The notes beneath the pieces were generated by a model, which saw nothing but the letters and a program-made list of their open reading frames with translations, was not told the DNA's origin and did not search any database. This document shows positions 12,701-20,649 of a DNA stretch of 64,000 nt, one piece after another (the first letter of the stretch is position 1; every line of letters begins with the position of its first letter). The stretch is from positions 56,484 to 120,483 of the forward strand of contig JAFTGH010000023.1 in NCBI GenBank assembly GCA_017458005.1, written 5' to 3'. The position numbers were made by a program, and so were the translations under genes. The DNA comes from Prevotella sp. GTDB lineage: Bacteria; Bacteroidota; Bacteroidia; Bacteroidales; Bacteroidaceae.

Positions 12701-15700
12701 TGGAGTAGTTTGCACTTCCAAGCCATTAAGACCAGTTACAACGTATGCTTCCAAACCTGATTCTGGCAGTGCAAGGTTCTCCTCCTTATTATAATAGGTC
12801 GTCCACTGGTTGTCAGGGTTGTCGAAAGTGACAGAGATAGACTGCTCGTGGTTCAAGATATTATAATACTTAATAACTTCGCCACTATAGTTTCCTTTAA
12901 AGGTAATGGTAGCAGTGGCTATTCCAGAATTGACTTTGTCAGTGTAAACTACGTCATAGTCTGTTCCCTTTGTGAAGGTGTTATCAAGATAGGTGATAGT
13001 GAGAGCAGGCTCAATAGCCTCACCAGTCCATGTTTGATCAGGAATGTCTGCGACATTCTCATCTGTCATCATCTTAGGAGCGATGGTGAAGTAAAGCACT
13101 TTGGTGCTTTGATAGTTTACGCCATCCTCAGTTTTGCTCACGATGTTGATGCGAGCCTTTTGTGTTGTAGTACTTACATTAGTGTTGTTCTCGTAAGTCA
13201 CTTGATAGTCGTTTTCCGTAATGGCTTGCTCTGTTTCGCTTCCTGGCTTCAAGTCAGAGATACCCAGTTCTTCTGCGGTCAGTTCGATGGCAGAGCCTGT
13301 GAAGGTCTTGGTCAGTCGCTGGTCTTCAGCGCAACTTTCCAGCAATTTCTCGTTAACAGTGATGTTATTGATGTCACGTTTAGCAATAGAGAAGGGCACC
13401 GTATTTGTGTACCTGAATTCACGTTGACCTGTAATAATCACGTGACCAGTTCCTGCAGCGGTGTTGTCCTCATAACTTACACTGTAATTCTTGGGGTCAA
13501 CAACGACTGCATGTTCTTCATCTGTACCGAACTTAACTTCTGTAACATCAGGCTTTTGGGCAGTACCATCGTAAGTCGTGCTCGTGTATGCTAATGTTAC
13601 CTTCTTATATTTGCTGTTGTCATTGAAGAAATTACGCTTATGGAAGTTGATCGTTACTTCAAAGGCTGTTGCGTCAGCAGGACCGAAGGTGTATTCAATC
13701 GTACCACTTGGATCTGGGTCTATATCAGGGTCATCATCCTCGCCAACAATCTTCAGATCGTAAGTGGTGTCGTCCAAAGAGGGTGCACGTCCACTTACTG
13801 CTGTGACATTCTTCCTAACTGTAATGTCGCTCTTGTAAGCGTAGTAGTTTTCACTGGTACCAGGAGTGACAGTTAGTTTCATCAATTCGCCATCTTTTAC
13901 TAGGCTGGCATAACCGATGGCGGAGACACTGTTTTTGTTCACCAGTGTTCCTTCCTCTTGGATGATGAAGGTATTATTGCTTGCATCATTGATATAGAGA
14001 TTGGATGCAGTGGTTGTACCATTAGGTACAGACAGATAGCAGCGGAAAGCAGGAAGACTACCTTGGTGAACTTTCACAAAATTGTCGCCACTTAAAACAT
14101 ACTTGTCGCCACCAATCGTATTAAGATTGGTCGCAGTTGTAGAGCCGATGAAACCCTCATAGAAAGTGGTACCTTCTGGCTGAGTTAGACTTCCAGTTTG
14201 GTTGCTGCCATAGAAAGGAGCATTTGTATCAGTGCTTGCACGTTGTAGCAGAACAGCCTTACCTGCTGGGATGAAATTGAGTGGCTTCGTCGTTATGGTG
14301 GTTCCGCTAACATCGGTAATGGTATGTGCCGTTAATCCACTGGGGATCGTCAGGTTTTCTGAAGAATAGTAAGTCGACCATAAATCATTGACAGCAAAGT
14401 CAAGATTAAGGGTACGGTAAATAATGATTTCTCCTGGTAAAGCATCATTTGCAATGGTAGTTGTAGTTGTTGGAAGATAAATACTTTCCAAACCAGATGG
14501 CTTAAATGCTCCACTTGCCAAAGTCGTGATACCTTCAGGAATGATTACAGATGACAGGACACTACAGCCATTAAAAGCATTTGCTGAGATGGTTGTCAGA
14601 TTTGTAGGAGTTAAAAAGGTTACGTTATTCAATATAGAACAGCCTCCAAATGCTCTTCCTCCTAAGGTCGTCAGTGATGCTGGTATGGTGATTGATGAAA
14701 GTTTGGTACATTGGTTAAATGCTTGACTAGCGATTGTGGTCATCCCTTCGGGTAGTTGAATACTTGTCAAACCACTCTGTTGGAAGGCTGCACTTTCAAT
14801 GGTTGTTAATTGGCTTCCTGAACTAAAAGTAACTTCAAAAGTCTCTGCACTTGTTCCTGCATTGGCAAAAGCACTGCTACCAATTGTGGTCACAGTTGAA
14901 GGAATAATGATTTCAGTCAGGTTGACTAGATTAGAGAAAGCATCGTTTCCTATAGAAGTAAGCCCAGTCGGTAAGGTGACAGTTGTTAGATTACTGGACT
15001 TTCCAAAAGCAAATGCGCCGATGGCATTTACAGAAGAGGGAATAGTATAGGAAGTTGCTTCATTGCCTGCGGGATATGCCAACAATGAAGTTTGGTTGCT
15101 ATTGAATAGAACTCCATCATAGGCATGGTAATTAGCGTTGTTAATTCCGTAAAAATTGATGATACGGTTGCTGGCGAAAGCATTATTTGCTATTTCTGTA
15201 ATACTATTTGGAATAGTGAGATATTGTATATTATGTGCGCCATTGAAAGCATTTGATAGGATTTTTGTGACTGCAACACCATTGATCGCATTTAGGATAG
15301 TGATGTCGGTAGGTGTCGTATATCCTGTAGGTAATGCGCTATATCCGCTTTGTGAATTGCCATCACCTACAGTATAATATCCAGATGCCCATGTACCTTG
15401 GTGGTAATAGCCGACTCCTCCAAATTTGATAATGAGTGTTTTGGGGAGTGTTGTCAGGTCAATGTTTGATATAATATTGATATCGGTACCTGTTAGCACA
15501 AGTGTTGTTAGAACGGAACATCCACTGAAAGCGTTATCGTTAATGCTGGTAACAGTATAGTTGGTTGCGGCAATTGTGAATTTGGAGTGTATAGTTGCTG
15601 TAGAAGCAGTAGTAGATACACTCGCAACAATAGCAGAGTGGTTCGCATCGGCATCGTCGTAATTGTAAGTGACACCATCTATAACATGAGTCTGTATAGT

Positions 15701-15763
15701 ACCCCATGCACTAAGGGGCAACAGGGTTAGCAGTGTGAATAATACTAAGGTAATCTTTTTCAT
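3755..15763 (-). CDS. Giant BspA-type LRR surface protein with about seven 1.5-kb repeats
   Basis: 4002 residues. A signal peptide (MKKITLVLFTLLTLLPLSAWG) is followed by a BspA-like leucine-rich-repeat region (about residues 50-430) with units like LTSIxLPxGxTTIxxxAF. Then comes a module repeated about seven times, marked by (E/Q)W(T/N)TYY near residues 460, 988, 1507, 2028, 2536, 3036 and 3546. Each unit carries the WTTYY...FIPK...NRCYLV segment, a DGKVTLTVKP...QYQITVNFHK segment, and several Ig-like modules with YTG...DYxVxYxNNxNAGxATxxI. The last unit is incomplete. The C-terminus (WFDLNGQRI...KGVYILRDKKQ) resembles the Bacteroidales secretion tail, so type IX export is likely. A role in adhesion or matrix binding is inferred from the LRR and Ig-like design. 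The N-terminal third is more AT-rich than the repeats. Preceded by a TACCTTTG promoter element and followed by a hairpin terminator. Confidence 0.85.
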   Translation of the reverse strand: MKKITLVLFTLLTLLPLSAWGTIQTHVIDGVTYNYDDADANHSAIVASVSTTASTATIHSKFTIAATNYTVTSINDNAFSGCSVLTTLVLTGTDINIISNIDLTTLPKTLIIKFGGVGYYHQGTWASGYYTVGDGNSQSGYSALPTGYTTPTDITILNAINGVAVTKILSNAFNGAHNIQYLTIPNSITEIANNAFASNRIINFYGINNANYHAYDGVLFNSNQTSLLAYPAGNEATSYTIPSSVNAIGAFAFGKSSNLTTVTLPTGLTSIGNDAFSNLVNLTEIIIPSTVTTIGSSAFANAGTSAETFEVTFSSGSQLTTIESAAFQQSGLTSIQLPEGMTTIASQAFNQCTKLSSITIPASLTTLGGRAFGGCSILNNVTFLTPTNLTTISANAFNGCSVLSSVIIPEGITTLASGAFKPSGLESIYLPTTTTTIANDALPGEIIIYRTLNLDFAVNDLWSTYYSSENLTIPSGLTAHTITDVSGTTITTKPLNFIPAGKAVLLQRASTDTNAPFYGSNQTGSLTQPEGTTFYEGFIGSTTATNLNTIGGDKYVLSGDNFVKVHQGSLPAFRCYLSVPNGTTTASNLYINDASNNTFIIQEEGTLVNKNSVSAIGYASLVKDGELMKLTVTPGTSENYYAYKSDITVRKNVTAVSGRAPSLDDTTYDLKIVGEDDDPDIDPDPSGTIEYTFGPADATAFEVTINFHKRNFFNDNSKYKKVTLAYTSTTYDGTAQKPDVTEVKFGTDEEHAVVVDPKNYSVSYEDNTAAGTGHVIITGQREFRYTNTVPFSIAKRDINNITVNEKLLESCAEDQRLTKTFTGSAIELTAEELGISDLKPGSETEQAITENDYQVTYENNTNVSTTTQKARINIVSKTEDGVNYQSTKVLYFTIAPKMMTDENVADIPDQTWTGEAIEPALTITYLDNTFTKGTDYDVVYTDKVNSGIATATITFKGNYSGEVIKYYNILNHEQSISVTFDNPDNQWTTYYNKEENLALPESGLEAYVVTGLNGLEVQTTPVNFIPKETAVLLHSTGGEHGFNLMTQYDATLDSDIENRIDKNLFRGTTADLDISSVEGTKFVLLNGKFIQAAEGTVAPNRCYLVVTDPIDVAQLTIKNGTVSNFIYQQDGTENNGIGTAEASTPKDGKVTLTVKPNLGYYINGKADITVVKNANAGSARAQQIDGGNVDVTEGKITDNADYTSTYEFTYPYETNCQYQITVNFHQATNIQSTKPTITFTNPIYNGLEQKVKPTVAYGEIILKEGEDYVLVYPGDDYTKAGTDKKVTVWGIRKYSKDLSNNSYSIEKRPISGIKPVAKDGQEWKDGNGLDTDNPQVYFSGSAMELNFTDIVKYKDEQNQDKELDLLANDNLSNEITVTYSNNTFVGNATATIKTKNVNYGGTDRQINFEILQKELKIQDVVIEDIEAQKYTGSEIKPALTIKYGEISLIEGEDKDYTVAYSNNINAGEATATITFHGNYTGSIEKKFTIEDVEETITINFDSDNEWTTYYGSKNLSLTETEDGQLLEAFVVTGIEEAELNTTSVTFIPQNTPVLLHRISGTKRDFDVKTCSTESLDASIVPSDIFKGSLDPTDIATVDTDKIKFILLNGQFVQTTSETLGAGRCYIALDTPPAGVNTLTIGKSTDGIIILEEEAEPQSPSVIGTVNKATNGNITTLTVKANRGWYVETNDITVVRSTNASNGRAPLVDGNNVEITAGDITTENEKYSTTYLFTYPYSSDYSYQVKVNFHKSTELLKATTTITLDPDSYEYDKTVKQPQVTSVTVGDVTLTKDVDYVVTYPTEGNINAGKGKVLINGIRKYNKELSPEFDITKRSIANHVTLKAKEGQTWVEGHELGTDDAQVIFTGKDIEVDVVDIVKDAENNETNIITADDYNITYNNNHKDASTTKVSITVSNKGSNYQGSKPFSFTILPKEMTGEDVKFKDDIEEFEFTGAAIEPEFTISYNGISLVNGTDYDVTFKNNVYAGEATATITFKGNYSGVVTKSFGIKDHLQPITVEFDNPDNQWNTYYYKENLTLPTDGSLKAYVVTGREGLEVNTKEVTFIPRNTAVLLFSESEAKKFELTTSYNSKLDEATESSIDNELFIGTETGTDISTVTGTKFVLLNDKFIQTAEGTVAPNRCYLVVTEPIEGVTELTINKAGNAIIYQEDGKATTANLGTASTSEPKDGKVTLTVQPKYGYYVEQKDITVVKNTNAGSARAPRIDEGKVTVDSVTTTFNENYAATYEFTYPYEEGCQYQITVDFHKAANLSETGRYATNFAPAIYNGFEQKVEPTVTYDGATLKKDVDYVLTYSGDDYINAGTKTAEIIGIRKFQNSLTREFKIEPKNVNDITVEAMEGQTWIKDHELGKTDAQVVYTGSEIKLNITDKIKDAEGHDVELLAAEQVDITYSKDITNVGKASVIIKGNNKPNYTGQRTVDYTIVAKEMTSEDIAAIDDQEYTGNEIKPALTIKYGDITLVEGEDKDYIVAYSNNVVAGEATATVTFKGNYSGTATKTFKIVESNETITINFDSDNEWTTYYATKNLKRADDIKVYVVTKIEGLEVMAAEVSFIPKETPVLLHRESGEKTSFEVQTCSNETLTGITLSDTFKGTLTDLNIASVSGTKFVLRNGQFVQTGEGTLAANRCYLVMNDVPEGVTKLDITKAGNAFIYQEDGKTTTANLGTASTSEPKDGKVTLTVKPIYGYYVEPADISVVPNTDAGTARAPEISDGKVEAGEIKVNADFTTTYEYTYAYTEGFQYQITVNFHKAANIQEQGKTTYEFAKVTYNGYEQKVEPTVTYDGTLLTKDVDYVLTYPDANYTNAGTKNVKINGIRKYQKELSPTFTIAKKNVNDISVETLEGQTWKAGLTESKPQVVYTGSEIKLNITDKIKDADGHDVELLSAEQVDITYKNNVNVGDASVTIKGKEVNYTGERPINYAIVAKEMTSEDIAAIPDQGYTGNEIKPVLTIKYGNITLVEGEDKDYTVAYSNNINAGEATATVNFRGNYSGEDVKKTFKIVDVDATFTVAFDSDNEWTTYYSDKNLTLADNLKAYAITGHDGKEVTTAELTFIPKETAVLLYSKSGEKTFNVETCSNETLPSDIVPDRNLFKGTLTNLNIASIAGTKFVLVDGQFVQTAEGTLAANRCYLVGSIEGVTTLTIGKGISEVITYEEGTETGAAGSARVITTPDENNNLTLVVTPKNGFYADQEHLKVVYSVNAGSARAPEVAGSEVALTPVEGYDDTSSEFRYTFPYTEGYFYQVTVNFQKCINLQAQGAQPTITLEEGTYVYDGTEKKPKIASVTIPVNGNTVTLTENKDFKVQEYQNNVNAGGTAKVIITGMNHYYNDYSKNFNIGQRDINLVKVEAIPDQTYTGQELTPALYVTDIVTINDQEVDLLNQIKDENGITIDDYTPEATDNINVGVAKVSLKATAKNYTGIKSGITFNILPKDLNAEGNNPTIDPVENQYYTGEPLEPKLTIHDGELLIPEDDYEVVYSNNIKETTDATPAIADITFKGNYKGTAQTTFQIEFKSETKALNVDFGANDEWTTYYSPIDLKDVEGLNIFVVTGLNKGQGIDLKTEQVTFIPKNIGVLLQRTNKEKTAFTGQTMSSSTTLEGVTPDTDLFRGTSTGIEDMSTIDGVKYILVDDRFIQVVEGALPANRCYVFISNEEAEDIIHVDGDDANGIIIQEEGESSTTAGQVWVELRGDGYKHITVSPSSVTYATKDEIKVVRSIKNSSQASSRNRAPGIENTVVEVIPEYPNEDPSSTTHYKFEYDSDYNYQVTVNFQKRINLSDPNVSHPVVTLKAEDIQDLVYDGKPKTPAVEKVTCNGITVDPSNYDVSYENNTNAGRPRVTITGKRFLMGSTSTEFYIGKRNFSNVTVKEPIPDQEYNDGAPIVFKGLVLEDIVDGENIVQTTDYTIVCNDTEIGSAKVSFLPANNYEGSGKGPFSFNIIPATGINQIVIDEMEGQWFDLNGQRIEGRPTQKGVYILRDKKQRSIKVRIK

Positions 15764-15803
15764 ATTGCGTTTATTTTTTGTTCATACAAGGGTGTAGATT
15801 TTG

Positions 15804-15811
15804 CAAAGGTA
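15804..15811 (-). promoter_or_regulatory. Bacteroidota -7 element (TACCTTTG) of the giant gene
   Basis: On the minus strand TACCTTTG lies about 40 nt before the giant gene's ATG, inside an AT-rich stretch. No good TTTG -33 box is visible. A 5' leader of about 35 nt is expected. Confidence 0.6.
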
Positions 15812-15892
15812 ATATATTTTTTATAAAAATATACCTATTTTGTAGAAAAAGTTTAGTTGAAAGGTTGAAAAGGATGCTTGGAGAGAGGATGG

Positions 15893-15942
15893 AGGTGCCG
15901 ACTTCAAGGGACGAAGAAGGCACCTAACGGGGATTTAGGTGC
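15893..15942. repeat. Copy 1 of an AGGGACGA hairpin element
   Basis: AGGTGCC (15893), GGCACCT (15919) and TTAGGTGC (15935) can form two mutually exclusive hairpins around AAGGGACGAAGAAGGC. A diverged copy with the same AGGGACGA core and a larger hairpin lies at 63899-63980. Both copies are followed by GGCTGCAAA sequence. No coding potential is seen. Confidence 0.55.
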
Positions 15943-15956
15943 GTACAAATGAATTT

Positions 15957-16043
15957 GCAGCCATAGGTGCAAATGTTTTCACCTACGGCTGCAAATAATT
16001 TCACTTATAGCTACACAATTGTTCACCTATGGCTGAAAACCTC
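15957..16043. repeat. 22-bp array (TCACCTAYGGCTG units), first unit inverted
   Basis: Four 22-bp registers: the first (15957-15978) reads GCAGCCATAGGTGCAAA and is the reverse complement of the later ones. The next begin TCACCTACGGCTGCAAA (15979), TCACTTATAGCTACACA (16001) and TCACCTATGGCTGAAAA (16023). The first two form a 13-bp hairpin with one mismatch. The array fills the spacer between the giant gene's promoter and the end of the cellobiose phosphorylase gene. With the hairpin element at 15893 it explains most of this roughly 310-bp non-coding stretch. Confidence 0.65.
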
Positions 16044-16077
16044 TTTTGGTGTTTTGTATACCGCTCTGGTGTCGTTT

Positions 16078-18558
16078 TTACATCGTCACCTCCACCGTAT
16101 GCTTCCCTGCGGAGTAGGGGATGGTGTTGCCCTCAATAGGCTTGCCATCGACGATGACCTGCTTCACGCCATGCTCCTTGCCGTCAGGATTCTTGACGGT
16201 GATGGTGTACTCGGCGTCGCGGAACTTACGCTGGATGGTGTACTCCTTAGCGGTGGCGGGCAGACAGGGGTCTACCTGCAAGCCGTCGTACTGGGGTTTC
16301 ACACCAAGGATATACTGGCTGACGGTGAGCCACATCCATGCTGCCGTACCTGTGAGCCATGAGTTCTTGCCCTCACCTGGTTTGAAGGCATCCTTACCAG
16401 CCACCATCTGGCAGTTGACGTAAGGCTCCACCTTATGCAGTGTCTGGTATTTCTCCTCGACGTACGAGGGCAGTATCTTGGCATAGTGCGACCATGCGTC
16501 GTTGCCTCGTCCTGCAAGGGTCTCACCAATGATAACCCATGGGTTGTTATGGCAGAAGATACCAGCGTTCTCCTTGTAGCCCTCTGGATAAGAGGAGATC
16601 TCACCATACTCGTAGACATACTTGGTGAAAGCGGGGTTGTTGAGCACCATGCCGTGCTCGCACTCCAGGTATTTCTTGCAGGAGTCGAGTGACTTAGCCA
16701 CCATACCGTCCTCTGCGCCAATCTGCGCCATCGTACACCAGCCTTGGCTCTCGATGAATATCTTTGCCTCGTCGCACTCATGCGAGCCAATCTTATTGCC
16801 GAAGAAATCGTAGGCACGGAGATACCACTCGCCATCCCATCCGTCTTTCTTCACTGCCGCAACCATCTCATCGATGGCATGTTGCATGCGTTTTGCCTCG
16901 TCGGAGTAGTAATCGTGGGTGCGTGGGTGCGGTGGTGCGGTGGTGCGAGATAGTTTTTGGCACAGTTCCACATATTGCTTCGCTGTGACGACGAAGAGTC
17001 CTGCGATCATCAGCGACTCAGCCTTCGAGCCCTCGCTCTTGTTCTCTGTGGTCTGGAAACTCTCGTTGGGGTCCCAAGAGAAGCAGTTGAGGTTCAGACA
17101 GTCGTTCCAGTCGGCACGTCCGATGAGTGGCAACTTGTGCGGACCGAGGTTCTTGATGACGTGGTCCATCGACACCTTCAAGTGCTCGAAGAGGGTGACC
17201 TCAGAGCCTGGCTGGTTGTCGAAAGGCACCATCTCGTCGAGAATCGAGAAGTCGCCTGTCTCCTTGATATAGGCGACAGTGCCGAAGATGAGCCAGCAGG
17301 GGTCGTCGTTGAAGCCTCCGCCAATATCGTTGTTGCCTCGCTTGGTGAGGGGTTGGTACTGATGATAGCAGCCACCGTCAGGGAACTGCGTCGATGCGAT
17401 GTCGATGATACGCTGGCGGGCACGACTTGGAATCTGATGGACGAAGCCCACAAGGTCCTGATTGGAGTCGCGGAAGCCCATGCCACGACCGATACCGCTC
17501 TCGAAGAACGAGGCGGAGCGTGAGAAGTTGAAGGTGACCATACACTGGTACTGGTTCCAGATGTTTACCATGCGGTCGAGTTTGTCGTTACCCGTGCTCA
17601 CCTTATAGATATTCAACAGCGCCTCCCAATAGGCGTTCAACTCGGCGAAAGCCTTGTCGACCTTCTCTGTCGTGTTGAGTTTCTCGATGATGGCATGCGC
17701 CTTCTCCTTGTTGATGATCTGTGGAGCCGAGAACTTCTTGTCCTGCTCGTTCTCCACATAGCCAAGGAGGAAGATAAAGTCCTTAGACTCACCAGGTTGC
17801 AGTTCCACCTCGATATAGTGCGAGGCGATAGGGCTCCAACCATGCGCATGGCTGTTGCGGGGCTTGCCCTCCATGACAGCGTCGGGGTTGGCAAACTCGT
17901 TATAGAGGCCCACGAAGGTCTCACGATCCGTGTCGTAGCCCTGTATCTCTGTGTTCACATGATAGAACGCATAGTGGTTGCGGCGCTCACGATACTCCGT
18001 CTTATGATAGATGGTACTTCCCTCAATCTCCACCTCACCAGTGGAGAAGTTACGCTGGAAGTTCTCCATATCCGTGGCGGCATTCCACAGGCACCACTCC
18101 TCGAAGGAGAAGAGTTTCAGTCTCTTCACCTCATTGCTTTGGTTGGTGAGAGTCAGTTTCTGCACCTCGGCAAAAGTCTTCAGTGGAACGAAGAAGAGCA
18201 CGCTCGCCTCCACACCGTTCTTCCTACCCGTGATGCGGGTGTAACTCATGCCATGACGGCACTCGTAGAAGTCGAGGGGAGTCTTACAGGGCTTCCAGCC
18301 TGGGTTCCAGACTGTGCCTTGGTCGTTGATGTAAAAATACCGTCCACCATTGTCCATCGGCACGTTGTTGTAGCGATAGCGGGTGATGCGGCGGAACTTG
18401 GCGTCCTTATAGAAGGAGTAGCCACCAGCGGTGTTGGAGATGAGGGAGAAAAAGTCCTCGTTGCCTAAGTAGTTGATCCACGGCCACGGTGTCTTCGGGT
18501 CAGTAATCACATACTCACGATGTTGGTCGTCAAAATGACCATAGCGTTTGTTGTCCAT
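16078..18558 (-). CDS. Cellobiose phosphorylase (GH94)
   Basis: Predicted cytosolic enzyme that splits cellobiose with phosphate into glucose 1-phosphate and glucose. The N-terminus has the GH94 cellobiose phosphorylase signature ([35 protein letters not shown]). The catalytic acid is expected to be the first Asp of [10 protein letters not shown] near residue 481. There is no signal peptide, and 826 residues is about the usual length. It is the last gene of a three-gene operon, starting 30 nt after the acyl-CoA ligase. Residues about 535-548 ([14 protein letters not shown]) are an octamer-repeat insertion related to ones in tatD and the sigma factor gene. A related disaccharide phosphorylase is possible, but the N-terminus favours cellobiose. 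Confidence 0.88.
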   Translation of the reverse strand: MDNKRYGHFDDQHREYVITDPKTPWPWINYLGNEDFFSLISNTAGGYSFYKDAKFRRITRYRYNNVPMDNGGRYFYINDQGTVWNPGWKPCKTPLDFYECRHGMSYTRITGRKNGVEASVLFFVPLKTFAEVQKLTLTNQSNEVKRLKLFSFEEWCLWNAATDMENFQRNFSTGEVEIEGSTIYHKTEYRERRNHYAFYHVNTEIQGYDTDRETFVGLYNEFANPDAVMEGKPRNSHAHGWSPIASHYIEVELQPGESKDFIFLLGYVENEQDKKFSAPQIINKEKAHAIIEKLNTTEKVDKAFAELNAYWEALLNIYKVSTGNDKLDRMVNIWNQYQCMVTFNFSRSASFFESGIGRGMGFRDSNQDLVGFVHQIPSRARQRIIDIASTQFPDGGCYHQYQPLTKRGNNDIGGGFNDDPCWLIFGTVAYIKETGDFSILDEMVPFDNQPGSEVTLFEHLKVSMDHVIKNLGPHKLPLIGRADWNDCLNLNCFSWDPNESFQTTENKSEGSKAESLMIAGLFVVTAKQYVELCQKLSRTTAPPHPRTHDYYSDEAKRMQHAIDEMVAAVKKDGWDGEWYLRAYDFFGNKIGSHECDEAKIFIESQGWCTMAQIGAEDGMVAKSLDSCKKYLECEHGMVLNNPAFTKYVYEYGEISSYPEGYKENAGIFCHNNPWVIIGETLAGRGNDAWSHYAKILPSYVEEKYQTLHKVEPYVNCQMVAGKDAFKPGEGKNSWLTGTAAWMWLTVSQYILGVKPQYDGLQVDPCLPATAKEYTIQRKFRDAEYTITVKNPDGKEHGVKQVIVDGKPIEGNTIPYSAGKHTVEVTM
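16912..16955 (-). repeat. Half-copy of the octamer palindromic element in the GH94 gene
   Basis: On the plus strand four exact octamers, GTGGGTGC twice and GGTGGTGC twice (16915-16946), run into GAGATAGT. On the coding strand this is TATCTCGCACC followed by octamers, matching the right half of the element in the sigma gene (TATCTCGCACC at 46079). The encoded [11 protein letters not shown] resembles SRTSVPSYPHT there. Confidence 0.7.
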
Positions 18559-18588
18559 AGTAATATTGCTATTAATTGTTTAATGTTT

Positions 18589-20649
18589 TTACTTCTCTAT
18601 CAATATACGGGCATCGACGGCAACGACATCCTGCTCGTCGGCAAGGAGCGGGTTGATGTCCATCTCCTTGATCTCCGTGGCGAAGCGGAGGAGGGTCGAG
18701 AGGCGTACGATGATCTCCGCGTATTTCTGTTCGTTGATGCCCTTCTGTCCTCGCGTACCTTTTATGATTTTATAGCCACGCAGGGAATGGATCATCGAGT
18801 ATGCCTCGTCGTACGACAGTGGGGCAAGACCCGACTGCACGTCTTTCAGCACCTCGACGAAGATACCGCCCAAGCCACAGAGGACGACATGTCCGAAACG
18901 CTCCTCGTACTTGGCGCCGATGAAGAGTTCCGTACCTTTCAGCATCTTCTGTACCATCACCCCTGTCGCATCTTGTATCTTCATCATGCGGTCGTACTCC
19001 AAGGCAAGGTGCTCTGGGGTGCGGATGTTGAGGGTAACCCCTCCCACATCACTCTTATGCACAGGTCCTACCACCTTCGCCACCACGGGGTAGCCAATCT
19101 TATTGGAGAAGGCGATGAGTTCGTCTTTCGAGGCGGACACCATCTCTGGGACCATCGGAATACCAGCGCATTCCAATAACTGGTGTACCAAATGGGGAGC
19201 GATGTAACCATTGTCCTTAATACCTCCGATAATCTCCCTGATCTTAGGCACATCCACCCCAAAGAGTTGTACCTCAGGTGGGGCAGGCGGCGGTGTCTGC
19301 ATGATCTGCGACAATGCCGTGGCAAGGGTCACCTCGTCAGAGAAATTGACATGTCCTTTGCCCAAGAACTCCGCCACCTCTGGTCCTGCGGTGTGCAGAC
19401 TGGGCAGAACGGGGAAGATGGGTTTCTTGCACTCCTGTATCTTCTGGTGCAGCACCTCGTAAGCCTCGTATAATGTCGTCAGACCAGGTGTGCCGTAGAT
19501 GACGGCGATAGCGTCGATGTCATCGAAACGCTTCTCGCAGTAGTCGATGGTCATACCCAGTTGCTCGGCGGTTCCTGTGGCAAGAATGTCAATGGGGTTT
19601 GCCACACTGGAGCCGGGAAACAGTCTCGACTTCAACTCCTCGGCAGCCTCGCCTTCGAGTTTGGGTACGACGAGACCTCCCTTCGATAGTGCGTCAGTCA
19701 GCATCACACCAGGACCACCCGCATGGGTGACGATGGCGAAACGCTTGCCAGTAAGCGGTGGCAAGGTAAAGATACATCCCACCGTCGTGAGTTCCTCCCT
19801 GCTATGGCAACGTACGATGCCTGCCTTGCGGAACAAAGCCTCTACGGCAGAGTCGCTGGAGGCGATGGCTCCTGTATGGCTCGATGCCGCCCGACTGCCA
19901 CTCTCACTGCTTCCCGCCTTGATGGCGGCGATGCGGCATCCCTTGCGGATGAGGCTGCCAGCATGGTACAGCAGTTTGTCAGGATTGGAGATATTCTCGA
20001 TATAGAGTAGTTTGACCTTGGAGTCGGTGGCGGGATTGAAGTGCTCGTCCATATATTGCAGCACGTCCTCAATACCGATCTGTTTGCCGTTGCCTATCGA
20101 CCAGACACTATTAAACTGCAATCCCTTGATGACGGCACTCTCCAAGATGAATACCGCTGTGGCGCCAGAGCCACTGACGAAGTCGACACCCTGCGGATGC
20201 AACTTGGGAATAGGTTGTGTGAACACACTATGGTGGTTACGGTTCAATAGTCCGATACAGTTCGGACCAATCAGTGCCGCCCCATACTGCTCACAGGTGT
20301 CGAGGATGCGCTGCTCCATCTCTGCGCCAGCCTTGGTCTCCTCGCCAAAGCCTGCTGATATAATAATGAACGCGCGCGTATTTTTCTCCTTCGCCAGCAG
20401 TTCTACCGTGTCAGGACAGAACTTGGCGGGAATCACGAGAACGGCAAGTTCGGTGGGAGGCAACTCACGGGCATCATGGAACACCTTGATACCCTGCACC
20501 TCGTCTTCCTTGGGGTTGACGATGCGTAAGACACCCTCGTACCCACCTTGCAGGATATTGCGTACCACAGCACCACCAGGTTTGTGGATATTGTTGGAGC
20601 CCCCGATGATGGCAATAGACTGGGGGGCTAACAGTTCACGATTAATCAT
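18589..20649 (-). CDS. Acetate/acyl-CoA ligase (ADP-forming), fused alpha-beta type
   Basis: Predicted NDP-forming acyl-CoA synthetase, which converts acyl-CoA, ADP and phosphate to acid, CoA and ATP, giving substrate-level ATP in fermenters. An N-terminal CoA-binding Rossmann domain (SIAIIGGSNNIHKPGG, about 12-130) is followed by succinyl-CoA-ligase-like flavodoxin domains. The SSHTGAIASSD motif (about 255) should carry the phosphohistidine. A C-terminal ATP-grasp domain follows (GYPVVAKVVGPVHKSDVGGV, about 510-686). At 686 residues it is the single-chain form. Its ATG overlaps the upstream TGA by 4 nt (ATGA), indicating translational coupling. Acetate as substrate is the default guess; other short acyl-CoAs are possible. 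Confidence 0.85.
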   Translation of the reverse strand: MINRELLAPQSIAIIGGSNNIHKPGGAVVRNILQGGYEGVLRIVNPKEDEVQGIKVFHDARELPPTELAVLVIPAKFCPDTVELLAKEKNTRAFIIISAGFGEETKAGAEMEQRILDTCEQYGAALIGPNCIGLLNRNHHSVFTQPIPKLHPQGVDFVSGSGATAVFILESAVIKGLQFNSVWSIGNGKQIGIEDVLQYMDEHFNPATDSKVKLLYIENISNPDKLLYHAGSLIRKGCRIAAIKAGSSESGSRAASSHTGAIASSDSAVEALFRKAGIVRCHSREELTTVGCIFTLPPLTGKRFAIVTHAGGPGVMLTDALSKGGLVVPKLEGEAAEELKSRLFPGSSVANPIDILATGTAEQLGMTIDYCEKRFDDIDAIAVIYGTPGLTTLYEAYEVLHQKIQECKKPIFPVLPSLHTAGPEVAEFLGKGHVNFSDEVTLATALSQIMQTPPPAPPEVQLFGVDVPKIREIIGGIKDNGYIAPHLVHQLLECAGIPMVPEMVSASKDELIAFSNKIGYPVVAKVVGPVHKSDVGGVTLNIRTPEHLALEYDRMMKIQDATGVMVQKMLKGTELFIGAKYEERFGHVVLCGLGGIFVEVLKDVQSGLAPLSYDEAYSMIHSLRGYKIIKGTRGQKGINEQKYAEIIVRLSTLLRFATEIKEMDINPLLADEQDVVAVDARILIEK

